Part shown: positions 26,001 through 38,167 of the stretch, piece by piece
Numbering within the stretch: the stretch's first letter is position 1
Layout of the letters: every line of letters starts with the position of its first letter
NCBI GenBank assembly: GCA_022225965.2
Contig: JAKJXP020000010.1
Location: forward strand, 612,762-676,761
DNA length: 64,000 nucleotides
Direction of reading: 5' to 3'
DNA from: Diatrype stigma
Taxonomy: Eukaryota; Ascomycota; Sordariomycetes; Xylariales; Diatrypaceae
Made by a program: the position numbers and the translations under genes
The notes under the pieces: model-generated
Databases searched by the model: none
What the model was told of the DNA's origin: nothing
What the model saw: the letters and a program-made list of their open reading frames with translations, nothing else

Positions 26001-28600
26001 AAGGTAGCATACACATCTGCACACCTGCATGCCTAAGGCCGGATCCTGATTAGTGGTTCTTGGAACTATAGATCCCTAAGAATAAGGAGAAGATGATAGG
26101 ACAAGATCGACACTGATACTATATGCCTCCTTCCTATAGGTAGATATGATGCGTATTATAGCCAAGCCCGGCCAAGGCAGCCAAGCCAAGCAACCTCATC
26201 TACTCGATCTCTACCTACTGTACGTAGCACCTACAGAATCTGCAATTGACGTGAATAGAACTTTTAAATGAAGTTACTAAGCAGGCAGGTAATTAAGGGA
26301 TGTACCTACTCAGCAATAGGAGTACAGCCGAAGTAGGCAGATGTAGAATACCTACAATATCATCACCATCAATCAGAGCCCACAGTGGCAGACAGGGAAA
26401 ATGGCTCAGGGCTAAGCTGGATAGAATCAATCACGCGCATTCGCGATTACCTCGACATGCGAAACGAAGGTGCGAAGCATAGCGCAGCGAGGGCTTTTCT
26501 TTATCGGCCTTATGCCCGAGTCAGACATCAACGGTTAGCTACCTACTTGGGCAGATAAGATGAACAGATCAAACGAGACATCGAATAGGACAATACGGCG
26601 GGAAGCAGCACAGACCTTAGACGTACGTAGTTGTTGCAGGTACCCAGGCTGCCAGGTGAGGTAGCATGTAGGCTGGCAGGCTGGCAAGTCCGGCAAGTGA
26701 GGCATTCCCATCGCCTATCGCATACCTACCCTTCGTACTTCGTACATACATGCATACAACCATGCGTACAGTATGAGATACAGAAACTGTGTACAAAGGG
26801 AAAGCCCCGATGAGAAACGCCTGATTGGACCATCCGGCGGACAAGCTTCGTAGTGAGTCCACGGCTTGCCAGGGTCCATAGAAACGAAATGCGGACCCCT
26901 TCACTGCTTCAAGGAGATCAAAACAATAGCTCAAGAGCTTGTGATAGCTCTGGAGGATTCAATAACGCCGATTAAAGCGCAAAAGTTGGACAATTGGCAA
27001 AAGCATGCTGTGCTACAGCTCAAGAAACTCTCTTATCCGCTGACCATAAGCGGTGGTATTCAGAAAGCTGCCCGGGGTTGCGCAACACGTATTTTCCATT
27101 CCGAGCGGTAGGAAAAAAAATAACGCAGATTGAAACTGGGGAAATGTACCTTCAAAGCTAACACAATGCAGCGGTATTCGCTCAAGGGGGGATGCCGATG
27201 GATACCTTGTACATCACTGAAATGAGGCCGAGTGGGGCATCTCTGCGGCAGGCAGCTCGTACTGTGTACATACAAGAAATACAGGAGAATTCTTACCCAG
27301 CCAGCCAGTCAGCAGCAACATAACAAAACAATATAGGGTAACATCAACATCGACAATCGCCTGGCTAGTCAGTTGGATGCCTTTAGTTCGCCTTAGGATG
27401 GCTAGCCTGGGACAATAGCGATTCAGCCAGTTTCCTGTACCTGACTAATAAATGCGACAGTAAGGACCAAAACTTGTAAATGTGGATATTCCTGTGCTAC
27501 ATGCCTATCAGATTGCGTATCTCATAGATTACGTCTACATGCGAAAGGAGAAGCAGTTGGGTATGCGGTGGAAGCAACCTGGAGGAGAACCGAGGCTGTC
27601 TCTAGCCACCGCCTAGCCATACCTACCTATGGCTGTATAGCTCAAAATGTAACGCTCGGTAGCGTTCCGGGATTTAAAGATCTGAGGATGGGTCGGCACG
27701 GTCGGTCTCCAGGCTCAACGATAGCAGAACCGAAAAAAGGCGCAAAGACAATGGCGCCCAGACGCCCAGACGCCCTGATACCCGGAGGAAAGTCTTTGTG
27801 GTCTTAGTTAGCAGATAGAGGCATTCCATAGACCGCACACAGACCACATGGATATCGTGGAGTTTCTGTTGTTACCTGGTGCTTAACTCACCTTAACCGT
27901 GTTTGTGCAGTCCATGCGTGCTGACAGAGAGAAATGAGACCGTGCGAAGGCGGTCTCGATAGCGACAGTGCTCAGACACAGTATAGCACCGTTTGCCTGT
28001 CGGTTGCTAGGAGCTGGGTACTTGCTACTGGGTGCAGGGAACTGGGTCGCTGGGATGGTTGCTGCAAGATTGAATGCAGCAGCACCCAGCACCAGCAGCA
28101 GCGGTAGCGGTAGCGGCAGCAGCACCAGCAGCACGCCGCAGGAGCAGATGGAACTTGAAGGCTGGGAGGTACTGTCCCGGTGGGTCTTCAGGCCATGGAT
28201 GACGGATGGGATGGGGGATGGACGCTGCTAACTAGCTCCAGTTGTGCATGTCCATCGCGCTAGGATAGCAGGGTAGCTGGGCAGGTACAGTACGTCGATG
28301 GGTCCCACTAGATCCCACCCCGTCCATACGCAGCCCCACCCGCGACCATGTAGACCGTTCTCCAGTTCTTCTCATGGCGCGGTTTCGGTAGCCCCAGGAT
28401 GTACATGCCTATAGCGAACACACACATTCAATACCTCGCCCGCGTACAGGACATTGTAGCGACAGCGTTATATGCAAGTCAATGGGTGTATGTGGTTAGC
28501 GCCTGCAAGCTACGACGGGACTGTAGGTACAGTACCTACTGTACCTCCTGGTGAGAGAAAAAAAACAAGTCTCGCTCTCTAGCTCGTCGCCGAGGTGTTA
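20014..28600. other. Long intergenic region, no gene supported
   Basis: Only short frames with biased, low-complexity translations are open here. Some overlap on both strands at 21800-22700 (up to 150 codons), but none shows a recognisable motif or plausible splice chain. Compound simple repeats occur at about 22805-22850 (GGAGCGGTA), 23945-23985 (GCCAGC) and 28080-28140 (AGCACC/AGCGGT). Confidence 0.5.
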
Positions 28601-28604
28601 GCAA

Positions 28605-28765
28605 GGATCGAATAATAAAAGCCCATCGTCCACTGCCCAAATCCCGACGCGCTTTTTTCCCTTCCTTTCTCTCCTCACCACGTGAAAGACTCGTCCGTTC
28701 GACTTGTCGATTTTCCTAGACGTCGTCCGTGGTGCCTAGCCCGTCAACACCTCTCCCCTCTACCC
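28605..28765 (+). promoter_or_regulatory. PMA1 promoter/leader region, pyrimidine tract
   Basis: A pyrimidine-rich tract at about 28650-28678 (CTTTTTTCCC then TTCCTTTCTCTCC) is followed by CACGTG at 28679-28684, an AT-rich patch (AATAATAAAAG) lying shortly before. Such CT tracts commonly sit just before transcription starts of highly expressed fungal genes. This implies a leader of roughly 350-400 bases before the ATG at 29070. It is an inference from composition only. Confidence 0.45.
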
Positions 28766-29069
28766 CCCCCTCACGCCTTGACCTCGTCTAAACTCAAATC
28801 TTGAAATAAGGTTTTGTTTTTTGACTTGACTTGGTTTGCCATTGTCAATTGGAGAAGGAACCTACCTCTGATCAATTCATCTCCCACCCTGATCAGCATT
28901 CCAGACAATTCCTTCCTCGTCGTCTGACATAATTCCACCCTTACCCCCAAAACAATAATCTCTACGCCGTTCCGCACTCTTATCCTTAATAATCATTGTT
29001 CTCCTTCCGCCCAGCTGCTATACAGGCAACACCCGAAGCTTCGCTGGTAATAATTGAGAGCTCGCCACT

Positions 29070-32049
29070 ATGGCAGAGTCTAACCCCGCCGGCGCTCCGG
29101 CGTTAAACACGAATATCGAGTCGGGGAACTTCAACGAGAAGGCCGCCCATCCTACCGAAGCCCCTGCCGCCACCAAGCCTAAGGTTGAGGAGGAGGAAGA
29201 TGAGGACATCGACGCTCTGATTGAGGATCTTGAGTCCCAGGATGGTCATGGTTTTGAGGAAGAGGAGGAGAATGATGGAAACCCCGCTGGAGGTGGTCGG
29301 GTCATTCCCGAAGAGATGCTGCAAACCGACACTCGGGTCGGTTTAACAGAGAGTGGGTGTCATCGTCCCCGTCTCTGTCTGCCAGGTTGCTAACATGCTG
29401 GTCAATAGGTGAGGTTGGAAACCGTCGTCGCAAGTACGGTCTCAACCAAATGAAGGAGGAGAAGGAGAACCTGATCCTGAAGTTTTTCGTAAGTATTCCT
29501 CGATATGCCGAGCACTACCCGCGTTGGTATCTGTACTAACTGTCGGCAATAGGGTTTCTTCGTTGGTCCTATCCAGTTCGTCATGGAGGCTGCCGCCGTC
29601 CTGGCTGCCGGTTTGGAAGATTGGGTCGATTTCGGTGTCATCTGCGGTCTGCTTCTGCTCAACGCCGCTGTCGGTTTCATTCAAGAATTCCAGGCTGGTT
29701 CTATCGTCGACGAGTTGAAGAAGACTCTTGCGCTCAAGGCTGTCGTTCTCCGTGACGGTACCCTCAAGGAGATTGAGGCCCCTCAGGTTGTCCCCGGTGA
29801 TATTCTTCAGGTTGAGGAAGGTACCATCATTCCCGCCGATGGTCGCATCGTCACCGAGGATGCTTTCCTCCAGGTCGATCAGTCTGCTATCACTGGTGAG
29901 TCCCTTGCTGTCGACAAGCACAAGGGCGACCAGTGCTTCGCTTCCTCTGCCGTCAAGCGTGGTGAGGCCTTCATGGTCGTCTCCGCCACTGGTGACAACA
30001 CTTTCGTCGGTCGCGCCGCTGCCCTGGTCAACCAGGCTGCTGGTGGTACCGGTCACTTCACTGAGGTCTTGAACGGTATTGGAACAGTTCTTCTGATTCT
30101 CGTTGTCTTCACCCTCTTGGTCGTCTGGATTTCTGCCTTCTACCGCTCTATGCCCATTGTCGACATCCTGCGCTTCACCCTGGCCATCACCATCGTCGGT
30201 GTCCCCGTCGGTCTGCCTGCTGTCGTCACTACGACCATGGCCGTCGGTGCCGCTTACCTCGCCAAGAAGAAGGCCATTGTCCAGAAGCTGTCTGCCATTG
30301 AGTCGCTGGCTGGTGTCGAGATTCTCTGCTCTGACAAGACCGGTACTTTGACCAAGAACAAGCTGTCCCTTGCTGAGCCGTACACCGTCGCCGGTGTCGA
30401 CCCTGAGGATCTGATGCTTACTGCCTGTCTCGCTGCTTCCCGCAAGAAGAAGGGTATGGATGCTATCGACAAGGCTTTCCTGAAGTCCCTGCGATACTAC
30501 CCCCGTGCCAAGAGCGTCCTCTCCAAGTACATTGTCAAGGACTTCTTCCCCTTCGATCCCGTCTCCAAGAAGGTCACTGCCGTCGTCGAGTCTCCCCAGG
30601 GTGAGCGCATCACCTGTGTCAAGGGTGCCCCTCTGTTCGTTCTCAAGACTGTCGAGGAAGACCACCCCATCCCTGAGCAGATTGACCAGGACTACAAGAA
30701 CAAGGTTGCTGAGTTCGCTACCCGTGGTTTCCGTTCTCTTGGTGTTGCCCGCAAGCGTGGTGAGGGTGCCTGGGAAATCCTTGGTATAATGCCTTGCTCT
30801 GACCCCCCTCGTCACGATACCGCCCGCACCATCAACGAAGCCAAGCGCCTGGGTCTCTCTATCAAGATGCTTACTGGTGATGCCGTCGGTATCGCTCGTG
30901 AAACCTCTCGTCAACTCGGTCTCGGTACCAACGTCTACAATGCTGAGCGTCTCGGTCTTGGTGGCGGTGGTGACATGCCCGGCTCTGAGGTCTACGATTT
31001 CGTTGAGGCTGCCGATGGTTTCGCTGAAGTTTTCCCCCAGCACAAGTACAATGTCGTCGAGATCCTGCAGCAGCGTGGTTACCTGGTTGCCATGACTGGT
31101 GATGGTGTCAACGATGCCCCGTCCCTGAAGAAGGCTGATACTGGTATTGCTGTCGAGGGTGCTTCCGATGCTGCCCGCTCTGCTGCCGATATCGTCTTCC
31201 TTGCCCCCGGTCTTGGTGCCATTATTGATGCCCTTAAGACTTCCCGCCAGATCTTCCACCGCATGTACGCATACGTTGTCTACCGTATCGCTCTGTCCCT
31301 GCACTTGGAGATCTACCTCGGTCTGTGGATTGCCATCTTGAACCGGTCGCTTAACATTGAGCTCGTCGTGTTCATCGCTATCTTCGCTGATGTTGCTACC
31401 CTGGCTATTGCCTACGATAATGCACCTTACTCGATGAGCCCCGTGAAGTGGAACCTTCCCAAGCTCTGGGGTATGTCCGTCCTTCTCGGTGTCGTGCTGG
31501 CTGTCGGAACCTGGATCACTGTCACCACCCTGTACGCTGGTGGTGTCGGCGAGGATGGTCACTACGTTACCGGCGGTATTGCCCAGAACAACGGTAACCT
31601 CGACGAGATTGTCTTCCTGCAGATCTCCCTGACTGAGAACTGGCTGATCTTCATCACCCGTGCCAACGGTCCCTTCTGGTCGTCGATCCCCTCGTGGCAG
31701 CTTACTGGCGCCATCCTGGTCGTCGATATCCTCGCCACTTGCTTCTGTATCTGGGGTTGGTTCGAGAATGACCAGCTTACTCACATCGTCACCGTCGTCC
31801 GTATCTGGATCTTCTCTTTCGGTGTCTTCTGCATTCTGGGTGGTGTCTACTACCTCCTCCAGGACAGCGTTGGATTCGACAACCTGATGCACGGCAAGTC
31901 CCCCAAGGGAAGCCAGAAGCAGAGATCGCTCGAGGACTTCGGTAAGTTTCCACAATGTCCCCCTTTGTTCTATCATGTGCACCCTGCTAACTCGCCTTAC
32001 AGTTGTCTCGCTCCAGCGTGTCTCTACCCAGCACGAGAAGTCGCAATAA
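29070..32049 (+). CDS. pma-1: Plasma-membrane H+-ATPase (P-type, PMA1)
   Basis: This is the proton pump that exports H+ at the cost of ATP and energises nutrient uptake. There are four exons: 29070-29352, 29409-29488, 29553-31941 and 32003-32049, giving 932 residues against 920 in Neurospora. All joins are GT-AG, and intron 2 carries a perfect TACTAAC branch site. The order is an acidic N-terminal tail ([20 protein letters not shown]), the A domain with TGES, then the catalytic aspartate D382 in [15 protein letters not shown], the MLTGD block and the TGDGVNDAP hinge follow, then ten predicted membrane helices. The last exon supplies the conserved C-terminal autoinhibitory tail ending [13 protein letters not shown]. 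Its Ser/Thr are phosphorylated in homologues to activate the enzyme. Codon usage is strongly biased to C-ending and T-ending codons, fitting very high expression. That bias leaves the antisense strand open for 888 codons. Start chosen by match to family N-termini. No defects seen. Confidence 0.97.
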
Positions 32050-32807
32050 AGGCCTCTCGCCCTAATATGAGACGAGAGGCTCGGCACGTAATTGCTTGTC
32101 AGCACCATCGCCGCATAGCTTCTTCGTCACGGTACATACTCTTACGGTCTATAAGGGTTGTCGGCCGTCACCCACATTTCCTTTATGTATACTGAATGAT
32201 TTCAGTCGCCTGCCCATTAATCGTGGGTGTGGTGTGTGTTAGGACATGGACTACGGTCTGGTCAGATGAAGCCAACGTAGGCGTCATATAGACTAATACA
32301 AAAAATAGAAAGTAAAATCCATAACCTGAATGCCTCCCTGTGAATACTGAATGTGATCCTTTGTTGCTATACATGAGCTGTAACGTGAAATGCATGTATT
32401 TGCTCCCATCTTGGTTCATTTTCCTCGCTTGTCCGGAGGCACGTGACAAGAAAAGCACGTATTTCAGTCTACTACAAGCATAGATTGAATCGAGCATCGC
32501 ATTTGATCGTCCACTCGCCATTCACTATATTGTGGTATTTGCACTGACCGAACTGTAAGCCCGGATGTCCAGAAGTCAGTTTTGATGAAGCAAACCTAGA
32601 ATCCCTATAGCAATTACAGCGAGTTAGTGGATTCTGTCCTACAGTAGTAGTCTTGTTAGCCCACTTGGCTATTGGACTATGCATTTACATACCTACCAAT
32701 ACTGACGGTGCAACCAGACACTCTATCTATGCTACTTCTTTTCCACCTCCCACATTCCTGGATCGAGGAATAAGCTCAACTCTTCGGAGTCGGAAGCCGA
32801 CGCCAAG
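32050..32807. other. Intergenic between pma-1 and WD40 gene
   Basis: Holds the 3' end of pma-1 and the promoter of the WD40 gene. An AATAAA overlaps the pma-1 stop codon (32045-32050), too early to be a useful poly(A) signal. No other feature seen. Confidence 0.5.
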
Positions 32808-35454
32808 ATGGCCTCGACCCTAAATATCCCCGGTTACTACTACGGTTCGTTTCCCGTTTCCTGTTTCCTGTTTTCGCTTTTGCCCTTTTGTTCGGAATTT
32901 CGAAGGCTAACTACAACGGGGGGAGGGGAGGGGGTCTATCTATCCGTCCCCCCCACCCCCGGCGCTCCCCCCAACAGACACGGAGAAGAAGAAGTACTTC
33001 AAGATCGAGAAGAGCCACGCGGTGCCGGCGGGGGGCGCGGCCTGGTCGGCCGACAGCGTCAAGAAGCGGCGGCTCGAGGACGAGGAGGCCGCGCGCGCCC
33101 TCCGCCGCATGTCGCTCGACCGGCGCCGCGTGTCGCGCGCCCGCGTCCTCGGCCACTGCCTGACCGGCGGCTTCCTGGACCGCGAGCTGTTCGGCGGGGG
33201 GTCGTCGTCGTCGTCGGCAGGGCTGCGGAAGGGGCCGGGGGATCTGAGGGAGGCCGCGTTCGCCGCCGCCTTGGAGCCCAGGGGGAAGCTGCCCCTGAAG
33301 GACGCGCGCTGGACCTCGCATGCGAACGTCAATCATCTGTATGTCGATGGCCAGGATCGGAATACGGATATGTGCGTTGCTTTTGCGAGTAAGTTTTCGT
33401 TCTAGTCTGTTTCCGTTTTATAGCAATCCTCTCTCCCTCCTCTTCCTTGCCTCACCTATCTTTCAACGTATTACTCGCTAGGAGAGAGTCGGCAAGAGGA
33501 ACAGGGGGAGAGTCATCAACTAACCAGCAGATCTACATATAGCTACCGATGAGCGATCTTTGATATCCACATACATCCCTAGGGACCAGAATGGTTTGTA
33601 AGTGCTGAGAACCGCTGTCGTATCGAACGGGTAGAAACAAATCGGCTGCTGATGTGCTTGATGTTCCAATGCAGTGTTCATCGCCGATTACTAGCACATT
33701 ATCGAACCCCTGGAGCCCGTAAGTGGTTATTGCCCACCTGTCCCTTTTGTCTGGATATGAACTTGTCTATACCGCAGGACCGTCTTTGCTCCAGCCCCCG
33801 CCCGCTCCTGATGCTACTCATTCTAAGAAGATTCATAGGCATTGCCCCTTACCACGAGGTGGCCGTACCCCAGATCTCGGACATCAAGTATCACCAGCCA
33901 AGCAACCAAATCCTCATCGCCTCCCGCAGTCCCGGCCAAGACGTCGTGATCTGGACCTTCGCGCCGAAGCTCTCTGGGGCAGAGACACAGGACGACACGA
34001 ACACCAGACCCAGATGGCTCCTAGGATGGAGTGAGTCCCCTCACCCCCGTTCCCCCTTCTATTTCCCCCATTATTGCCCTTCCTCCATGGTAACCACCAA
34101 CTCTTTTCCCACGCGACCGACCCTGACCCCGACCCCCTATCCTACCTATCCCTCACCCTGAGCTTAACTAATCACGCGCACGAACCGAACCAGGCGGCAA
34201 CTCGGTCTACAGACGCATCAACACGCAGGGCGACCTGCGGCACCACGACTACCAGGCGCACGCCATCGCGCCGGCGCCGGCCGCCAACCCGACCCAGATC
34301 TGCGCCATCGGCACCAACCGCGGCGTCATCCGCTGGGTCGCCGACGGCTACCGCGCCTGGCTGACCCCCCGCGCCTTCGCCCCCAAGGAGCGCAACCCCT
34401 ACACGGATATCTTTGCTCTCGATTACCAGCGTCTGGCTTATGATGGTGGGAGTGGTGGGAGCGGACATCCCGACGTCCTCCTCTTTGGCGGCCGGCCGGG
34501 ACGGCTGTGGATTAGCGATTGTAGACAGCCGTGCGAGCGGGTAAGTGAAGCATTTTTGTTCCTCTGGTGTCAGTTCTACCTCGCCCCTTCTCTTGAGAGT
34601 ACATCTGCATTTTGCCAAGAGGAGTTCCTCTCGTCTCCGAGTTTTGGATATAATTCATCGCCAGGAGATCCTCTACCTAGGCTAGTTAGGAAAGGGAAAT
34701 AATCGCTAACTCCTAGGGGTCGTCATTCGGTGGGTTCTTGCAGTGGGGTGTCATTGCCACGCCGAGCCCCATCACGCACATCCGGTCGCTGAACGAGCAC
34801 CAGGTCCTCGTGGCCGGGCTGCGGGATCGGATGGTCATCTACGACCTTCGGTTCCTCGGCAGCAAGAACTCCTACCGTCACAACAACAGCAGCAGCAGCA
34901 ACAATAATCACGCCTCTCATCACAACAGCACCAAATGGTTGCACTCCCCCCGGAACAACAACAGCACCAACAACGGCAACGGCAACGGCAACTCCAACCC
35001 CAACCCCAACCCCAACCCTAACACCAACAACACCTCCTACGCCGCCAACGTCGCCCTCCCCCTCCTCACCTTCCCGTCGTACCGCAACGGCGCGCACATC
35101 AACATCGGGCTCGACGTGAGCTCCGACGCGGACGTGGGCGCGGGCCCGGGCATCGCAGCGGCCGCCCACGACGACGGCACCGTGGCGCTGTACTCGCTGC
35201 GCAGCGGCAACCGGCTGCGCGCGCCGCTATCCCCCGCGTCCCCGTCCCCGTCGTCGTCGTCATCCACAGCGTTACCAGACGGGGGCGACGGCATGCTGGG
35301 CATAGACCGCATCCGATCGCCGCGGGGGCCCATCCAGGCCCTCCAGTTCCAGACGTTCCCGCGCGATCGCAACCCCAGCCTGTTCGTCGGCGTCCAGAGC
35401 AGCGTGAATGTGTATTCGTTCGGGACGGGGGATGGTGGGGATGACGAGGCTTGA
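32808..35454 (+). CDS. DCAF4/WDR21-like WD40-repeat protein
   Basis: A seven-exon model, 32808-32844, 32978-33388, 33543-33597, 33675-33718, 33839-34030, 34194-34540 and 34744-35454, gives 598 residues. It begins with IPGYYYDTEKKKYFKIEK, which resembles the PGFYYD..K.RYFK signature at the N-terminus of DCAF4 (WDR21), a substrate receptor for CUL4-DDB1 ubiquitin ligase. WD-like strands follow, for example ISDIKYHQPSNQILIAS with VVIWTF, PDVLLFGGRPGRLWISD, ITHIRSLNEHQVLVAGLRDR with MVIYDLRF, and IAAAAHDDGTVALYSLRSG. An Asn/Ser/Pro-rich low-complexity insert occupies about residues 405-455, between blades. Most exon joins are fixed by frame. The start of exon 5 is the weak point: 33839 restores frame, while a better-looking CAG acceptor at 33777 does not. 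The exon 3 acceptor could also be 33530. DCAF4 is inferred from the N-terminal signature and overall blade layout. Confidence 0.82.
34861..35040 (+). repeat. AAC-rich low-complexity tract in WD40 gene
   Basis: Runs of CAACAGC, GGCAACG and AACCCC units encode Asn-, Ser- and Asn-Pro-rich sequence. They lie within the last exon and keep frame. Confidence 0.8.
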
Positions 35455-36074
35455 GCTGGATTGCGGCTTGGAGATTTGAGGCTTGAGGCTGCGTGCGTGT
35501 CATGCACGTTGCAACGTAATTATAATTTCCACTGACGACTGGGTTTCATTGATACCTAGGTAGTTGGAAGCTCGGTAGCTATGGGCGTGAGAGTTTACTA
35601 CATAGAGTACCTATGTAAGTTAGATTGTAGGATATGTGTGGATGAACACAAGCGAGGTATCGAAGCCTAAGTCCAAGGCATAAAACATCGAAGCGAGTCT
35701 ATGCATGGTGAGTGTACAAGCCCCATTTCCTTGGTTGAGAACCTATTTTTCAAAGGCGCCTAGGATAGCAACATGGCGGTCCTGTCGTTGAACTATTATC
35801 GTGCGGATCAGCGCGCGGAATACATGAAAACCTCCTTATTCGGGTTGGCCACTGCTGGTAGTAAGAGCAATGGTATGGTTATGGGCACCTCATTACGGTC
35901 ACAAGCGAATCATACTACGCAGATTTGATCATCAATCAATCGCATCTCCCATTATTTACAGCTAGGTCTAGTTTAATCCGATATGGATGGTCTGGTTCGT
36001 GATATCATACAAGAACAGGGGCGTGCTTTGCTTCTTGCTGAGAGATCGATAGTTGTGGGGACGACCCTAAGCCT
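35455..36074. other. Convergent 3' intergenic region
   Basis: Lies between the ends of the WD40 gene and the SOD gene, which converge. A TACCTAGGTA motif occurs at about 35556. No gene is seen. Confidence 0.5.
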
Positions 36075-37084
36075 CTACTCTACGTCCGTCGCTACCTCAT
36101 CCACAGGAGGGGGCTCGACCTTCCCCGCCTCGGCCTTCTCCAGCCTGTTGGCCACGGTAGACCAGTTGATGACGTTCCAGATGGCGTTGAAGTACTCGGC
36201 CTTGCGGTTCTGGTACTGCAGGTAGTAGGCGTGCTCCCAGGCATCGATGCCCATCAGTGGGACGTGTGAGCGAAGGACGATGTTCTGGTTTGAGGTCTTG
36301 ACGACCTTCAGTTTTTTCGCCTCGGTATCCCTCACCAACCAGGCCCAGCCGCTGCCTTGGATGCCGGCCAGTGTCGTGTTTACCTCCTTCTGGAGATCCT
36401 CGAAGGAGCCGAAGTCCTTCTCAATGGCGGTCTGAATGGGAGAGACAGGAGCAGAAAGCAAGCGGCGTTAGCAATTTTTCACCATGGTCGGATGCCAGGA
36501 ACCAAGCAAGAGGGCTTTGCTTGGTCTTGCTTTGCTTACCTTGAGGGCGCCCTCGGGCTCACCACCACCTCCGTTGCCGCTCGGGGCCAGGTTCTCCCAG
36601 AACAGGCTGTGGTTGATGTGGCCACCGTTGTTGAAAAAGTAGTTGACTCTGTGCGAGTGTTTGACCTTCTTATCATTTCCCTTCTCCTTGGCTTCCTCCA
36701 CTAGGTCCAAGATCTTGTTCACGTTGTTGACGTAGGTCTGGTGGTGGCCGCTGTGGTGGAGCTCCATGATCTGGCCGGAGATGTGCGGCTCCAGCGCGCT
36801 GTAGTCATCTGCTCGCGCGTAAAAGAAAAGAGGCATACATGGTCAGCTGGCTGGTCGGCATTGGTCTCGATCCCGGCCTTGATCCCGATTTCGAGCCCAG
36901 TCTAGACCCCTATCTCTCAGCGCGAAAGGTGGGAGAGCACAGTGAACTCACATGGCAAGTCGGGCAGCGTGACCTTGCCTCGGACGAAGGAAGTGCCGGC
37001 CAGCGAAGCGACACGGGGCTTGATGGAGCCAGCTCGCAGAGCAGCTCGCAAGGTGGGGGTGGTGCGGAAGAGCGAGGTCGCCAT
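36075..37084 (-). CDS. sod-2: Mitochondrial manganese superoxide dismutase
   Basis: Converts superoxide to hydrogen peroxide and oxygen in the mitochondrial matrix. There are three exons on the minus strand, 37084-36952, 36808-36540 and 36431-36075, giving 252 residues. Residues 1-38 form an Arg-, Ala- and Ser-rich presequence without acidic residues. The metal ligands are all present: H62 in LHHSGHHQTY, H111 in GGHINHSLFW, D197 and H201 in GIDAWEHAYYLQY. Y70 and the Mn-type glutamine Q183 (SNQN) are also there. Two parts are unusual. Residues 76-105, between the second helix and the HINHS motif, are Lys/His-rich (KKVKHSHRVNYFFNN) where most relatives have a QIALQPALKF-like stretch. The C-terminus also carries an acidic, Pro-rich tail of about 20 residues (EPPPVDEVATDVE). 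It shares a divergent upstream region with the Psf3 gene. Confidence 0.95.
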
Positions 37085-38167
37085 GGTGTCAGTGTTACCT
37101 CGTTGTCGTGGGAGCGTTTCTGTAGGTGTGCGTATTGAGATTGAGATTGATCAATTGAGATATCTTCCAAGGGTTGTTGAAGTTGGGTCTGTTAAAACTC
37201 AAGTGGAAGTAGAAGTGGGAGAGTGGGAGTTGAAGCAATCGCGGGGAGATCGATTGGTCTGTTTGAAAGGTCTACGGCGGGAGAGCAGAGCCTAGCAAAG
37301 CCTAGCAGAGCCTGCGGGTGAACATCTTTTAGGTAGCATGCTTTACCTACATACCTACATACCTACCTAGTAGGTGCATACATAGCTCAGTATGATGTCA
37401 ACTGCACCATTCCCGTTCATGAACCAGGATCACCAATGGGCAGCTGCTGGACAGGAGCACCGCTTTCTCTTCATTTCTCTGGAGCTTGGCCCCACCACTT
37501 TGCAAATCTGGACAGCTCGGGAACTACGGAGTACCTCCTCGATGTGATTCTCTGCAGCAGTGCGGTTGGTGCGCACCATCAATATCGTTATTATTTACGG
37601 AAGTACGAAGTATCTACATAAGGACATGTATTAAATGCGCACAGTTCTGGAGTACCTAATAAATTGATGCAAGGGTACATCTGCCATCTCGGACCAAGCT
37701 CTAAGGACGCCCGAGAGGTTCGAGGTAAAGCCGATATGCCGTCATACTCAACTCACTTGTTAGCAGAGCTCCGTTGAAAAACGAAGGAGGGGTGGAACGA
37801 ACTATGCCCCGCTAGTTATATCCCGCTAGGTACCTAGTGTACTTACATAGGTACATGAGACAGCTAGGTATTGATCAGATAAGCCATCTCGGCACCTCGG
37901 CTGGCCGCAGGTGGCAGGTGGCAGGTACAGCGAATGCTCCACCGAGGTCTACGGGTCTGACCGGACAATAGCCATGGTCAAGTACCTACATACATGTATG
38001 TATGGACAGTGTAAGGAATTCAGCGCCTTAGTCAAGTACCGCTTATGCAGCTACTACCTATGTATGATAGAGTCGCGTTAAGTTGATCTAGCAGTCGCGT
38101 GCTCATCAACCCCACCAAGAAATATTCGTGATAACCGTGATATCCATGAGAGTATGTGGCAGAAAGG
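37085..38167. promoter_or_regulatory. Divergent intergenic region, sod-2 / psf3
   Basis: About 1.08 kb separates the two divergent starts. It contains ACCTACCTAGTAGGT-type motifs at about 37340-37385 and 37800-37860, but no recognisable gene. Individual transcription-factor sites cannot be assigned with confidence. Confidence 0.45.

Noticed and set aside
29442..32108. 888-codon minus-strand ORF
   Set aside because: It lies antisense to pma-1. Strong codon bias in pma-1 avoids the codons that would make antisense stops; the translation is Asp/Gly/Leu/Val-rich and has no motif.
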